Shown here piece by piece: positions 22,716 through 28,875 of a DNA stretch of 64,000 nt (position 1 is its first letter; each line of letters begins with the position of its first letter). Below the pieces are notes generated by a model. That model ran no database searches, was not told where the DNA came from, and saw only the letters and a program-made list of their open reading frames with translations. Source of the DNA: Synechococcus sp. CS-1330 (lineage in GTDB: Bacteria > Cyanobacteriota > Cyanobacteriia > PCC-6307 > Cyanobiaceae); NCBI GenBank assembly GCA_025128025.1, contig JAHLYR010000068.1:1-64000 (forward strand), given 5' to 3'. The translations under genes and the position numbers were made by a program.

Positions 22716-23430
22716 GGGTGAGGATCGGGACAGCAGCAGCGCAAGGGCCTTGTCAGCAGTATTTCAGCCCCCTGACCCTCAATTCATTGGGGCCTTGCGC
22801 TTCAACGAAGCTGGTTTGATCCCCGCTGTCGCCCAAGACTGGCTCGATGGTGCCGTGTTGATGGTGGCCTGGATGAACCAGGAGGCGATCGAGCACACCC
22901 TGGCCAGCGGCGAGGTGCACTACTGGAGCCGCTCGCGCCAGGAGCTATGGCACAAGGGGGCCACCAGCGGCCATATCCAGCAGCTCAAGGGCCTGCGCTA
23001 CGACTGCGACGCCGACGTGCTGCTGCTCAGCATTGAGCAGAGCGGCGATGTGGCATGCCACACCGGTGCCCGCAGCTGCTTCTACGACGCGGGCCCCGAG
23101 CCCACGGCCGGTGGCGCTTTCGCCGCACCGCCCCCGGCAGATGTCTGCACCGAACTGATGCGGGTGATCGAAGGGCGCCGCGACCTTCCCGAGCCCGGCA
23201 GCTACACCAACAAATTGTTTGAGGGGGGCGACAACCGCATCCTCAAGAAGATCGGGGAGGAGAGCGCCGAATTCGTGATGGCCTGCAAGGACGACAACAG
23301 CGAGGAGATCGCAGGCGAAGCCGCCGACATCGTTTTCCACTTGCAGGTGGCGCTTGCTCACCACGGCGTCAGTTGGCGCCAGGTGCAGCAGGTGCTGGCC
23401 GCCCGCCGCGGCGCGGCGCGGCGGGACTGA
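22714..23430 (+). CDS. hisI: Bifunctional phosphoribosyl-AMP cyclohydrolase / phosphoribosyl-ATP pyrophosphatase HisIE
   Basis: Catalyses steps two and three of histidine synthesis. The N-terminal HisI domain (about 25-130) includes [33 protein letters not shown] and the zinc-site cysteines in [20 protein letters not shown] and GARSCFY. The C-terminal HisE domain (about 147-235) has [10 protein letters not shown], the NTP-PPase motif [17 protein letters not shown] and EAADIVFHL. At 238 residues from the ATG it is the normal length for the fusion. A GTG six bases earlier is possible. A strong GC hairpin lies in the last codons, and the gene is convergent with cpcL, 8 bp away. Confidence 0.95.
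   Translation: MGEDRDSSSARALSAVFQPPDPQFIGALRFNEAGLIPAVAQDWLDGAVLMVAWMNQEAIEHTLASGEVHYWSRSRQELWHKGATSGHIQQLKGLRYDCDADVLLLSIEQSGDVACHTGARSCFYDAGPEPTAGGAFAAPPPADVCTELMRVIEGRRDLPEPGSYTNKLFEGGDNRILKKIGEESAEFVMACKDDNSEEIAGEAADIVFHLQVALAHHGVSWRQVQQVLAARRGAARRD
23402..23425. other. GC-rich perfect hairpin at the hisIE 3' end
   Basis: The arms cccgccgcg and cgcggcggg are exact reverse complements, 9 bp, with a 6-bp GC-only loop, ending five bases before the hisIE stop. No T-run follows in either direction. It may serve as a transcription pause or mRNA 3'-stabilising structure between the convergent hisIE and cpcL genes. The part encodes an Arg/Ala-rich tail (RRGAARRD). Confidence 0.5.
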
Positions 23431-23438
23431 GAGCCGCC

Positions 23439-24194
23439 TCAACCTGTGCTGAGCATGGCCGCAGCAATCCAGATCACCAGGCCGGTGAGCGCAAAGCCAC
23501 CAGTTGCCACGGTGTATTGCCAGATAGCTTGAACCCTTGGTGTGGGCTGGCCTTCCAGCCAGGCTGGGCGCGGCCAGCCGCCGCCCGCCGTCCAGGGATA
23601 TCCGCCAGCGGGAGCGCGCCGGGCCATCGCCTCACGCCAATAGGAGTCGTAGCGAGGCGCTTGCTGGTTGAAGGGCATGGCGCCTACCGCCTGTCCGGGA
23701 AGCACCCGCGAGCGCTGAAAAGGCACCAGGTTGTCGCCGAAGTTGTCGCGGTATTCGTCGGAATTCAGTAGCGCGTCAACAAATTTGGGCAGCCCCTGCT
23801 CGGCGATCACGATCGACCAGGCGATCTGTTCCGCCTGGCCATGCACCGGCCGGCCCAATACCCGACCCACCACCTGTTCCACCACCCTGTAATTGCTGTT
23901 GCAGCGGTAAAAATCCCTCTGAAACTTCTCCGAGAGCAGGAGTTGGCGGATGAAGTCGCGGGTGTTGATCTGGCCTGAGCGCAGCTGGGATTCCAGCACC
24001 GCATCGCGGTCCACCTTGAAGGCGTGAAAGTAGATCTGGCGGTAGGCCTGCTCAATCAGGGCATCGGTGGCTGCCGGATCCCGCACTAGACAAGTGGTGT
24101 CGCTCTGGCGGGGACTTTCCTCACCGGCGGCCAGAAAGCTGCTGACACGAGCGCTGTTGGTCAGTGGTTTGGTGGCCAGAACGGGCAAGGGCAT
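23439..24194 (-). CDS. cpcL: Phycobilisome rod linker with C-terminal membrane anchor (CpcL/CpcG2 type)
   Basis: The 251-residue protein begins with MPLPVLATKPLTNSARVSSF, the CpcG/CpcL family N-terminus, which fixes the start nine codons into the longer frame. A phycobilisome linker domain spans about 30-165 (IYFHAFKVDRDAVLESQLRS, EKFQRDFYRCNSNYRVVEQV, WSIVIAEQGLPKFVDALL). After a Pro/Gly-rich segment, a single hydrophobic helix at about 225-246 (TVATGGFALTGLVIWIAAAM) ends the protein. This tail separates CpcL from core-binding CpcG1. Known CpcL attaches phycocyanin rods to photosystem I in the thylakoid membrane. It is alone here, away from phycobiliprotein genes. Confidence 0.9.
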   Translation of the reverse strand: MPLPVLATKPLTNSARVSSFLAAGEESPRQSDTTCLVRDPAATDALIEQAYRQIYFHAFKVDRDAVLESQLRSGQINTRDFIRQLLLSEKFQRDFYRCNSNYRVVEQVVGRVLGRPVHGQAEQIAWSIVIAEQGLPKFVDALLNSDEYRDNFGDNLVPFQRSRVLPGQAVGAMPFNQQAPRYDSYWREAMARRAPAGGYPWTAGGGWPRPAWLEGQPTPRVQAIWQYTVATGGFALTGLVIWIAAAMLSTG

Positions 24195-24298
24195 GGGGCG
24201 AAAACTCGTCAGGTCGCGCAACGTATGAGAGTTTTCCGGTGCTCTTTAAAAGATTCGCTCGAACATCAGACAACTTCACAATGGGCAACATCGCGTAA

Positions 24299-24964
24299 TT
24301 AATTGCAGCCGGCCTGGCCTCCGGCTGCAATTGGGTCATTGCCTGGTAGGCCGGGCTGCTGTTGCAGCCACATAAAAGTGGCCCGATCCCTGGCCGTCAG
24401 TTGCAGCACGGGGGTCGCTCTAGGTACGGCCGCCATGGCGTCTTGGGGCTGATCACTGTGTCCCCACATCCCGAAGGCGTGGCCGAGCTCGTGCAGGGCC
24501 GTGGCCTGGATGGCGTCCGGTCGCTGCCCAGGGCTGATGCTCACCACTACCCGCGGCTCGATTCTTGGCGGGTCGCCTGGCTTGTTCGTCGCCAGAGCTA
24601 GCTCGGCGCGGCCATGACTGGCCCGGCCACGCTGCAGAGGTGGCCGGCGCCTCAATATCTGTACTTGGGCCGATTCCCTGCTTTCGCTGCGGTGAATCGT
24701 GACCAATTCAGCCCAACTTGCCAGCGCCGCCTCCACGGCTTGCAGCCAAAGCTGATCCCAGCGGGCGGCAGGCCAGGACGCTGCGGTGGGCTCGATCCAC
24801 ACGCACCAATGCAGACGCTTGGGCCAGCCGTGGGGTGTGGGCACCAGCCGCTGGCGGTAATCACCAGCAGCAGCTTCTACGGCCAAGCCCCCGGCGGGGA
24901 AAAGACCCAGAGCAAGCGCCAGGCCGCAAACCGGCAGGGTCGCTCGGGTTAACCGCCGCCGCAT
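24299..24964 (-). CDS. Metzincin-like zinc metalloprotease
   Basis: Protein of 221 residues with an N-terminal hydrophobic signal (TLPVCGLALALGLFPAGGLA, 9-28). The zinc-binding motif HELGHAFGMWGHS fits HExxHxxGxxH, and a Met-turn-like DAMA follows about a dozen residues later. This resembles archaemetzincin/matrixin-type peptidases of cyanobacteria and would be active in the periplasm or outside the cell. The C-terminal region is short and Gln/Pro-rich. Its start overlaps the upstream DUF2214 gene by an ATGA, so the pair is coupled. Substrate unknown. Confidence 0.82.
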   Translation of the reverse strand: MRRRLTRATLPVCGLALALGLFPAGGLAVEAAAGDYRQRLVPTPHGWPKRLHWCVWIEPTAASWPAARWDQLWLQAVEAALASWAELVTIHRSESRESAQVQILRRRPPLQRGRASHGRAELALATNKPGDPPRIEPRVVVSISPGQRPDAIQATALHELGHAFGMWGHSDQPQDAMAAVPRATPVLQLTARDRATFMWLQQQPGLPGNDPIAAGGQAGCN

Positions 24965-25452
24965 CAGGCAGGCAGGCCGACGCCGCGGGCCATCAAGGTG
25001 GCTAGCAAGGGCACCAGGGCAAAGCCCACCAACTCAATATTGAGAATCCAGCCCAGACGGGTGGCTAGAGCCTCGCTCACTTGGGGCAGCTCGCCCTTGC
25101 GCAGCGGGATAGCCCAGAGGATGTAGGTGATGGTGGGATAGAGGGACAGGCCGCCCACCCCTAGATAGAGCCCAACCTTCCACCAGAACAGGGGGTTCTC
25201 CGTATAAAACTCGCTTCCCTGGCCGAAGTACAGAACCCGCAGAATCCCGCTCACCAACAGGGCAAGGGCTGCCAGGCCATACACCACATCGGTGATCACC
25301 ATCAAGGTGGCATCGGCCTTGTTTGGATTTGGTTTGATCAAGCGCCGCTCCAGCACCAAGGCGCCAAAACAGAGCATGAAGCTCACGTAGTGCACGTAGG
25401 CCACCCCAGCGCGGGAGAGCACTTCAGGGGGGATGGCAGCCAAGCCAGGCAT
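24964..25452 (-). CDS. DUF2214-family integral membrane protein
   Basis: Four-helix inner-membrane protein of 162 residues. Family features include YVHYVSFMLCFGALVLERRL near residue 19, DVVYGLAALALLVSGILRVLYFGQGSEFY (about 54-82), and NPLFWWKVGLYLGVGGLSLYPT. The conserved His and GxGxxFY-like motifs suggest a heme- or quinone-associated role in the related YidE-like proteins, but no activity is established. It is translationally coupled with the metzincin gene downstream. Confidence 0.8.
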   Translation of the reverse strand: MPGLAAIPPEVLSRAGVAYVHYVSFMLCFGALVLERRLIKPNPNKADATLMVITDVVYGLAALALLVSGILRVLYFGQGSEFYTENPLFWWKVGLYLGVGGLSLYPTITYILWAIPLRKGELPQVSEALATRLGWILNIELVGFALVPLLATLMARGVGLPA

Positions 25453-25739
25453 TTGTAGTAGGCAGATGAAGGCAACCGTAACCGGCGGATCAGCTGGCCT
25501 GCTGCCTGCTCAAAAGTGAGCTGGAATCAGCAGCCATTTTGAAAGTCGCAAGCTTTTCGGTGAGTCCGTTTGTGCTTGCCCAGATGTTGCTGTTGAATCA
25601 GCCCCAGGCTGCCCCAGGCGGAAGTGGATGATTTGCTGGGCTGCGAACTACGCAGCATCACCGTGAGCTGAGCAAACTGCGGAAAACCGGCATCGATAGC
25701 GGCTTGGTGGCAGCCGATTAGCTGTCGCTTGCTCCTTGA
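25453..25739. other. Intergenic region with no supported gene
   Basis: This divergent spacer separates the DUF2214 gene (minus) from the DUF1232 gene (plus). On the minus strand an unbroken frame runs from about 25790 down to about 25534 and encodes a plausible-looking peptide (with HQAAIDAGFPQFAQLTVML), but no initiation codon or ribosome-binding site precedes it. It may be a decayed gene end. I see no RNA gene or clear hairpin terminator here. Confidence 0.4.
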
Positions 25740-26147
25740 ATGAGCAGGTTGGCTGCAGTGCTGCCCGTGACCGAGTTCGTAGACCCGACCTCAGGGGATG
25801 CTCCCGTAGTTGATGCCCAGGTGCTGGAGAGCACCGAGGTGAATGAGGTGGTGTTGCTCAAATTGTTGCGCCGGGCTGGCCGCACCCTGGCCAGACCGGC
25901 CCTGGAATGTCTGGAGCTGTTGCTAGACCCCCAAACGCCTGCACCAGCCAAACTCACTGTGCTGGCTGCGCTCACCTACCTGCTGGTGCCCCTAGATCTG
26001 ATTCCAGATTTCATTCCGGCGGCGGGCTTCAGCGACGATCTTGTGGCCGTTACAGCGTTGCTTGGTTTGTGCAGCCGCCATCGCACCCCGGCGGTGCAGT
26101 TGCGGGCCCAGCGCAGACTGGATCAATGGTTTCCCCTGAACCGCTGA
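25740..26147 (+). CDS. YkvA/DUF1232-family membrane protein
   Basis: The 135-residue product carries the DUF1232 core in its C-terminal half: LLDPQTPAPAKLTVLAALTYLLVPLDLIPDFIPAAGFSDDL, split here around LVPLDLIPDFIP, which is the family signature, followed by a second hydrophobic helix (VAVTALLGLC). The N-terminal half is a helical, charged region. Such proteins are small, membrane-associated and of unknown function. The gene is followed at 5 bp by another small protein gene on the same strand. Confidence 0.82.
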   Translation: MSRLAAVLPVTEFVDPTSGDAPVVDAQVLESTEVNEVVLLKLLRRAGRTLARPALECLELLLDPQTPAPAKLTVLAALTYLLVPLDLIPDFIPAAGFSDDLVAVTALLGLCSRHRTPAVQLRAQRRLDQWFPLNR

Positions 26148-26152
26148 AAGCG

Positions 26153-26479
26153 ATGGCCAGCCTCACAGCTGCAGAGCTCGATGATCTGCAGAGCTTTCTT
26201 AAAGACTGGCTGCGCCACACCGGACGCACCCAGGCGGATCTCAGGCGCGCCCTGCAAGCAGCATCGATTCGGATGCCCGTCCTGCTTGAGGTGCTGCAAC
26301 GCACTCACAACCGCGACGGCTTGCCTGGACTCGCCCAGCAGCTGTGTGGAGTTGAGGAGCTCTGGCAAAACGAAGATGGAGCCGGCCAGAGTGAGGGTGC
26401 TGGCCGGCCGGGGTTGGAGGCTTCGCTGGGGCAGCTAGATCTGCTGTTGCAGGAAATTCGCCAAGACCAGCAAACCTGA
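26153..26479 (+). CDS. Hypothetical small helical protein
   Basis: Not recognised. From the ATG used the product is 108 residues: a first helical part (AELDDLQSFLKDWLRHTGRT, QADLRRALQAASIRMPVLLE) that looks like a HTH-type bundle, a short middle and an acidic/Gln-rich end (LLLQEIRQDQQT). An alternative ATG 27 bp upstream would overlap the DUF1232 gene. The helical repeats LRRALQAA and LQRTHNRDGLPGLAQQL suggest DNA or protein binding, not proven. It lies in a run of four plus-strand genes. Confidence 0.6.
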   Translation: MASLTAAELDDLQSFLKDWLRHTGRTQADLRRALQAASIRMPVLLEVLQRTHNRDGLPGLAQQLCGVEELWQNEDGAGQSEGAGRPGLEASLGQLDLLLQEIRQDQQT

Positions 26480-26520
26480 GCATGGCCGTTCAGAGTGGAG
26501 AAATAACAGCTATCGCCTCG

Positions 26521-26763
26521 ATGCAGCTCCCAGGCCTCTCTTTGGCAACCCTTGCCGCCAGCGCCATGCTCGCCATGGCTCCGGCCATGGCCCAGGTTGA
26601 AAGTTTTCTTGTGGGCCCCGGCAGTTCCGTGGGGCCATCCACCAAGGTCAAGCCCAAAAATTGCGTCACAGCGGCGGATGGGTCCATTACTTGTGACACC
26701 CAGCTGGAAAACTCCCCCAGCGACACCCAAGCCCGACCTATCTATGAACAGTTCAAGAATTAA
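26521..26763 (+). CDS. Hypothetical small secreted protein
   Basis: Not recognised. From the internal ATG used, 80 residues begin with a signal peptide (LATLAASAMLAMAPAMAQ). The mature part is short, Ser/Gly/Pro-rich, with two Cys (KNCVTAADGSITCDTQ) likely forming a disulfide. A start 39 bp earlier adds a polar stretch before the signal and is less likely. It ends in FKN one base before the psiE frame begins. Confidence 0.6.
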   Translation: MQLPGLSLATLAASAMLAMAPAMAQVESFLVGPGSSVGPSTKVKPKNCVTAADGSITCDTQLENSPSDTQARPIYEQFKN

Positions 26764-27267
26764 TTGGCGACCGTGATCAAAAAACTGCGCCGGCTCTGGC
26801 AAGACGCCAACTATCTCGAGCTGGTTGATCGCGGCGAGCAATCCCTGGCCAAGCTGCTCGGCATCGTGCTGCTAGTGGTGTTGGTGGCTGGCACCGTGCA
26901 GTTGATGAGTGTTGTAGTCGTGGCGTTGCTGCAGCCCGATACGCCCTGGCTCGGCAGCAAGATGAACGCGGTCTTGGGCGATCTGCTCACCCTGCTAATT
27001 GCGGTGGAGGTGCTCCAAAACGTGACCTCCTATCTGCGCCGTCATGTTGTGCAGATCGAGCTGGTGTTGCTCACAGCCATGACCGCGGTAGCTCGAAAGG
27101 TGATCGTGCTGCCCCCCGGGGCTGAAAACAAGCCCCAGCTCCTCGGCGGGCTAGGTATTGCGGTGCTCGCCCTAGCGGCGGCGTTCTGGCTGGTTCGCAG
27201 CGTCAACATTCGCCAGCCTCCCGCCAGAACAGCGCCAGCCATACGGTCCCCGGGGCAGGATCCGTAG
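26764..27267 (+). CDS. PsiE-family phosphate-starvation-inducible membrane protein
   Basis: The 167-residue protein has an N-terminal amphipathic part and four hydrophobic helices (LAKLLGIVLLVVLVAGTVQL; the LLTLLIAVEVLQNVTSYL; VVQIELVLLTAMTAVARKVI; AVLALAAAFWLVRSV). This is the PsiE fold; in E. coli the gene responds to phosphate and cAMP, but its biochemistry is unknown. The frame starts TTG; a GTG nine bases later is also possible. The 3' end overlaps the convergent Nif11-cupin gene by 65 bp. A truncated copy of the same helix region is found near 61.2 kb. Confidence 0.83.
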   Translation: MATVIKKLRRLWQDANYLELVDRGEQSLAKLLGIVLLVVLVAGTVQLMSVVVVALLQPDTPWLGSKMNAVLGDLLTLLIAVEVLQNVTSYLRRHVVQIELVLLTAMTAVARKVIVLPPGAENKPQLLGGLGIAVLALAAAFWLVRSVNIRQPPARTAPAIRSPGQDP

Positions 27268-27736
27268 CGAGGAGCCGGTGCCGCCGGTGGGCTGGAAGCA
27301 GCAGGCTGTCACCTCGGCAGAGCTCTACAGGCACCGTCTCACCGTCTAGCTCAAGCAGGGCGCTGCCTTGGAGCAGGGTTAGCCACTCGTGTTCCTCTTG
27401 GTCGTACCAAAAACCAGCAGGACTGGCTGCAAGGCAGGAATGGATCCGCTCAAGTCGCCAGTTTTTTTGATCCACTAAAACGACGCTGGTCTCCTGCCCC
27501 GTAGCCGGGCAGGGCGGAGCTAAGAGATTGGCGTCAGGTTGGCGGGGGGGCTCGCTTTCACCCCAACGCCGGCCGATTTCGAAGCCCCGGCTGCGGGCTA
27601 GTTCCACCACCGCGTGGTGATCACTGCAGTCCCGCAGGGCCTGAAGTAAGGCAGGTTCGGCCTCGCTTAGGGCCACGAAGGCATTTAGCTGGCGTACCTT
27701 CTCGAGAAATTGCTGCAATTGGGCTTCAGCCATCAC
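27203..27736 (-). CDS. Nif11-domain / cupin fusion protein
   Basis: The 177-residue protein joins two modules. Residues about 1-60 are Nif11-like (EAQLQQFLEKVRQLNAFVAL, LQALRDCSDHHAVVELARSRGFEIG), a leader-like module of cyanobacteria that also precedes RiPP peptides. Residues about 85-170 form a cupin (HSCLAASPAGFWYDQEEHEWLTLLQGSALLELDG; VELCRGDSLLLPAHRRHRLL) with the two cupin motifs and likely His metal ligands. It follows the GNAT gene by an overlap of 11 bp. A stand-alone Nif11 protein is encoded near 39 kb. No biosynthetic cluster is next to it, so its role is open. Confidence 0.75.
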   Translation of the reverse strand: MMAEAQLQQFLEKVRQLNAFVALSEAEPALLQALRDCSDHHAVVELARSRGFEIGRRWGESEPPRQPDANLLAPPCPATGQETSVVLVDQKNWRLERIHSCLAASPAGFWYDQEEHEWLTLLQGSALLELDGETVPVELCRGDSLLLPAHRRHRLLATDPAPGTVWLALFWREAGEC

Positions 27737-28235
27737 GGCCCATTTCGTTTTGCTCGCTCAGATCTTTGATCATCCGCCAGCGCTGGAAGGATTCCCCAGC
27801 AAATATCACCTTCTCCTCGGCATCGATCTGCCAGCCGAGATGGAGCAAAAGCGGCTTGGAAAGCTGGCTCGCCTCGGTGTGCAACTGGCGGCAACCCTGT
27901 TGCCAGGCATGGCTTTCAAGGGCCTGGAGGATTAGGCGACCCCTTCCCTGCCGGGAGGCACTGCCGCGGCAATAGAGAAGCGATAGCCGTTGCGGCGGAT
28001 CCAGCACCCCAAAAGCTTCAATAATGTTTTGGTTGTTGGCTGCGCAGCTGGCCAGGCCATAGCCCCTATGCAGGGCTTCGCGAACAGCATTGCTGCTGTG
28101 GGCATGGTTGGCCCAAGCTGCAATCTGAGCTTGGCTATAGAGGCCTTTGGCCTGGCTGATCACGGCGTCGTGATACACCGCTGCTACTTGATCGAGATCG
28201 ACGGGATGCAGCACCCGCAGGTTTTCCATCTCCAT
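27726..28235 (-). CDS. GNAT-family N-acetyltransferase
   Basis: The 169-residue protein fits the GNAT fold: AAVYHDAVISQAKGLYSQAQIAAWANH near the N-terminus, then beta strands and an acetyl-CoA pyrophosphate loop of the type R/Q-x-x-G-x-G/A (SRQGRGRLILQALESHAW, about 96-113), followed by LHTEASQLSKPLLLHLGWQI with the typical Asn/Ser-x-x-A-x-x-F-Y-like distal region (LGW). The substrate is unknown. It is the upstream partner of the Nif11-cupin gene on the minus strand, overlapping it. Of two in-frame ATG codons near the start, the first is used. Confidence 0.78.
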   Translation of the reverse strand: MEMENLRVLHPVDLDQVAAVYHDAVISQAKGLYSQAQIAAWANHAHSSNAVREALHRGYGLASCAANNQNIIEAFGVLDPPQRLSLLYCRGSASRQGRGRLILQALESHAWQQGCRQLHTEASQLSKPLLLHLGWQIDAEEKVIFAGESFQRWRMIKDLSEQNEMGRDG

Positions 28236-28415
28236 TGCTGGGTTCAGCCTGCTTTCTATCACCGCTGCCAGCCAGCATCGAAATGGGCTGAATGTTTAGG
28301 CATTGATTTGCCTGGCAAAGCTTGGCAGCTGCAGTTAATGGTGTAAATTCTGAATGTAATTCCCAGGGGCAAACCTCTTAAGCCCCGCCAATTCACCCAC
28401 CAATCCCCTAAATCG

Positions 28416-28781
28416 ATGCTCACTGGATCGGAACTGCTTGCCAAGGTCAAAGAGCTTGGCGATGTGGGCAAGTCGGAGATCGTCCGGGCCTGCGGCTATG
28501 TCTCTAATAAGAAGGATGGCGGCGAGCGCCTTAATTTCACTGCCTTTTATGAAGCCCTGCTTGAAGCCAAGGGCGTTGAGCTTGGCGGTGCTGGCAAGGT
28601 TGGTAAGGGCGGCCGCAAGCTCAGCTACATCGCTACCGTGCAAGGCAATGGCAACCTGTTGATCGGCAAGGCCTATACGGCACTGCTTGATCTCAAGCCC
28701 GGCGATGAGTTCGAGATCAAGCTCGGCCGCAAGCAGATCCGCCTGATTCCAGCCGGTGCCACCGACGAAGACGAAGAGTGA
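28416..28781 (+). CDS. Cyanobacterial AbrB-like transcription factor (cyAbrB)
   Basis: Small DNA-binding protein of 121 residues with LTGSELLAKVKELGDVGKSE and IVRACGYVSNKKDGGERLNFTAFYEALLEAKG at the N-terminus, then a C-terminal AbrB-like region (GNGNLLIGKAYTALLDLKPGDEFEIKLG). This is the cyAbrB family, which regulates carbon/nitrogen balance and other processes in cyanobacteria. The start ATG follows 'aatcg' without a strong Shine-Dalgarno site. A factor-independent terminator follows 47 bp after the stop. The overlapping minus-strand frame is a shadow. Confidence 0.92.
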   Translation: MLTGSELLAKVKELGDVGKSEIVRACGYVSNKKDGGERLNFTAFYEALLEAKGVELGGAGKVGKGGRKLSYIATVQGNGNLLIGKAYTALLDLKPGDEFEIKLGRKQIRLIPAGATDEDEE

Positions 28782-28827
28782 TTGCGGCGTCCCCATTTGA
28801 CGCTGCTTAAGCATCTGTTGATCATTT

Positions 28828-28852
28828 ACCCCGGCTGGTCCGGGGTTTTTTC
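28828..28852 (+). terminator. Rho-independent terminator of the cyAbrB gene
   Basis: The stem accccgg / ccggggt with a 5-base loop is followed by an uninterrupted run of six to seven T (tttttt). The position is 47 bp beyond the cyAbrB stop and just before the convergent SbcC-like gene. It is the clearest intrinsic terminator in the window. Confidence 0.85.
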
Positions 28853-28875
28853 TTGCTGACCAAGACTCTTTTTGG

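Noticed and set aside
22245-22721. Plus-strand 158-codon frame opposite the QueD-like gene
   Set aside because: The minus strand shows the PTPS motifs and zinc ligands; the plus frame has only low-complexity sequence.
25534-25790. Unbroken minus-strand frame in the DUF2214-DUF1232 spacer
   Set aside because: The amino acid pattern looks partly real, but there is no initiation codon and no recognised family, so it is noted only as a possible remnant.
28335-28814. Minus-strand 159-codon frame over cyAbrB
   Set aside because: It is the exact complement of a conserved cyAbrB gene with terminator, and it extends through that terminator.
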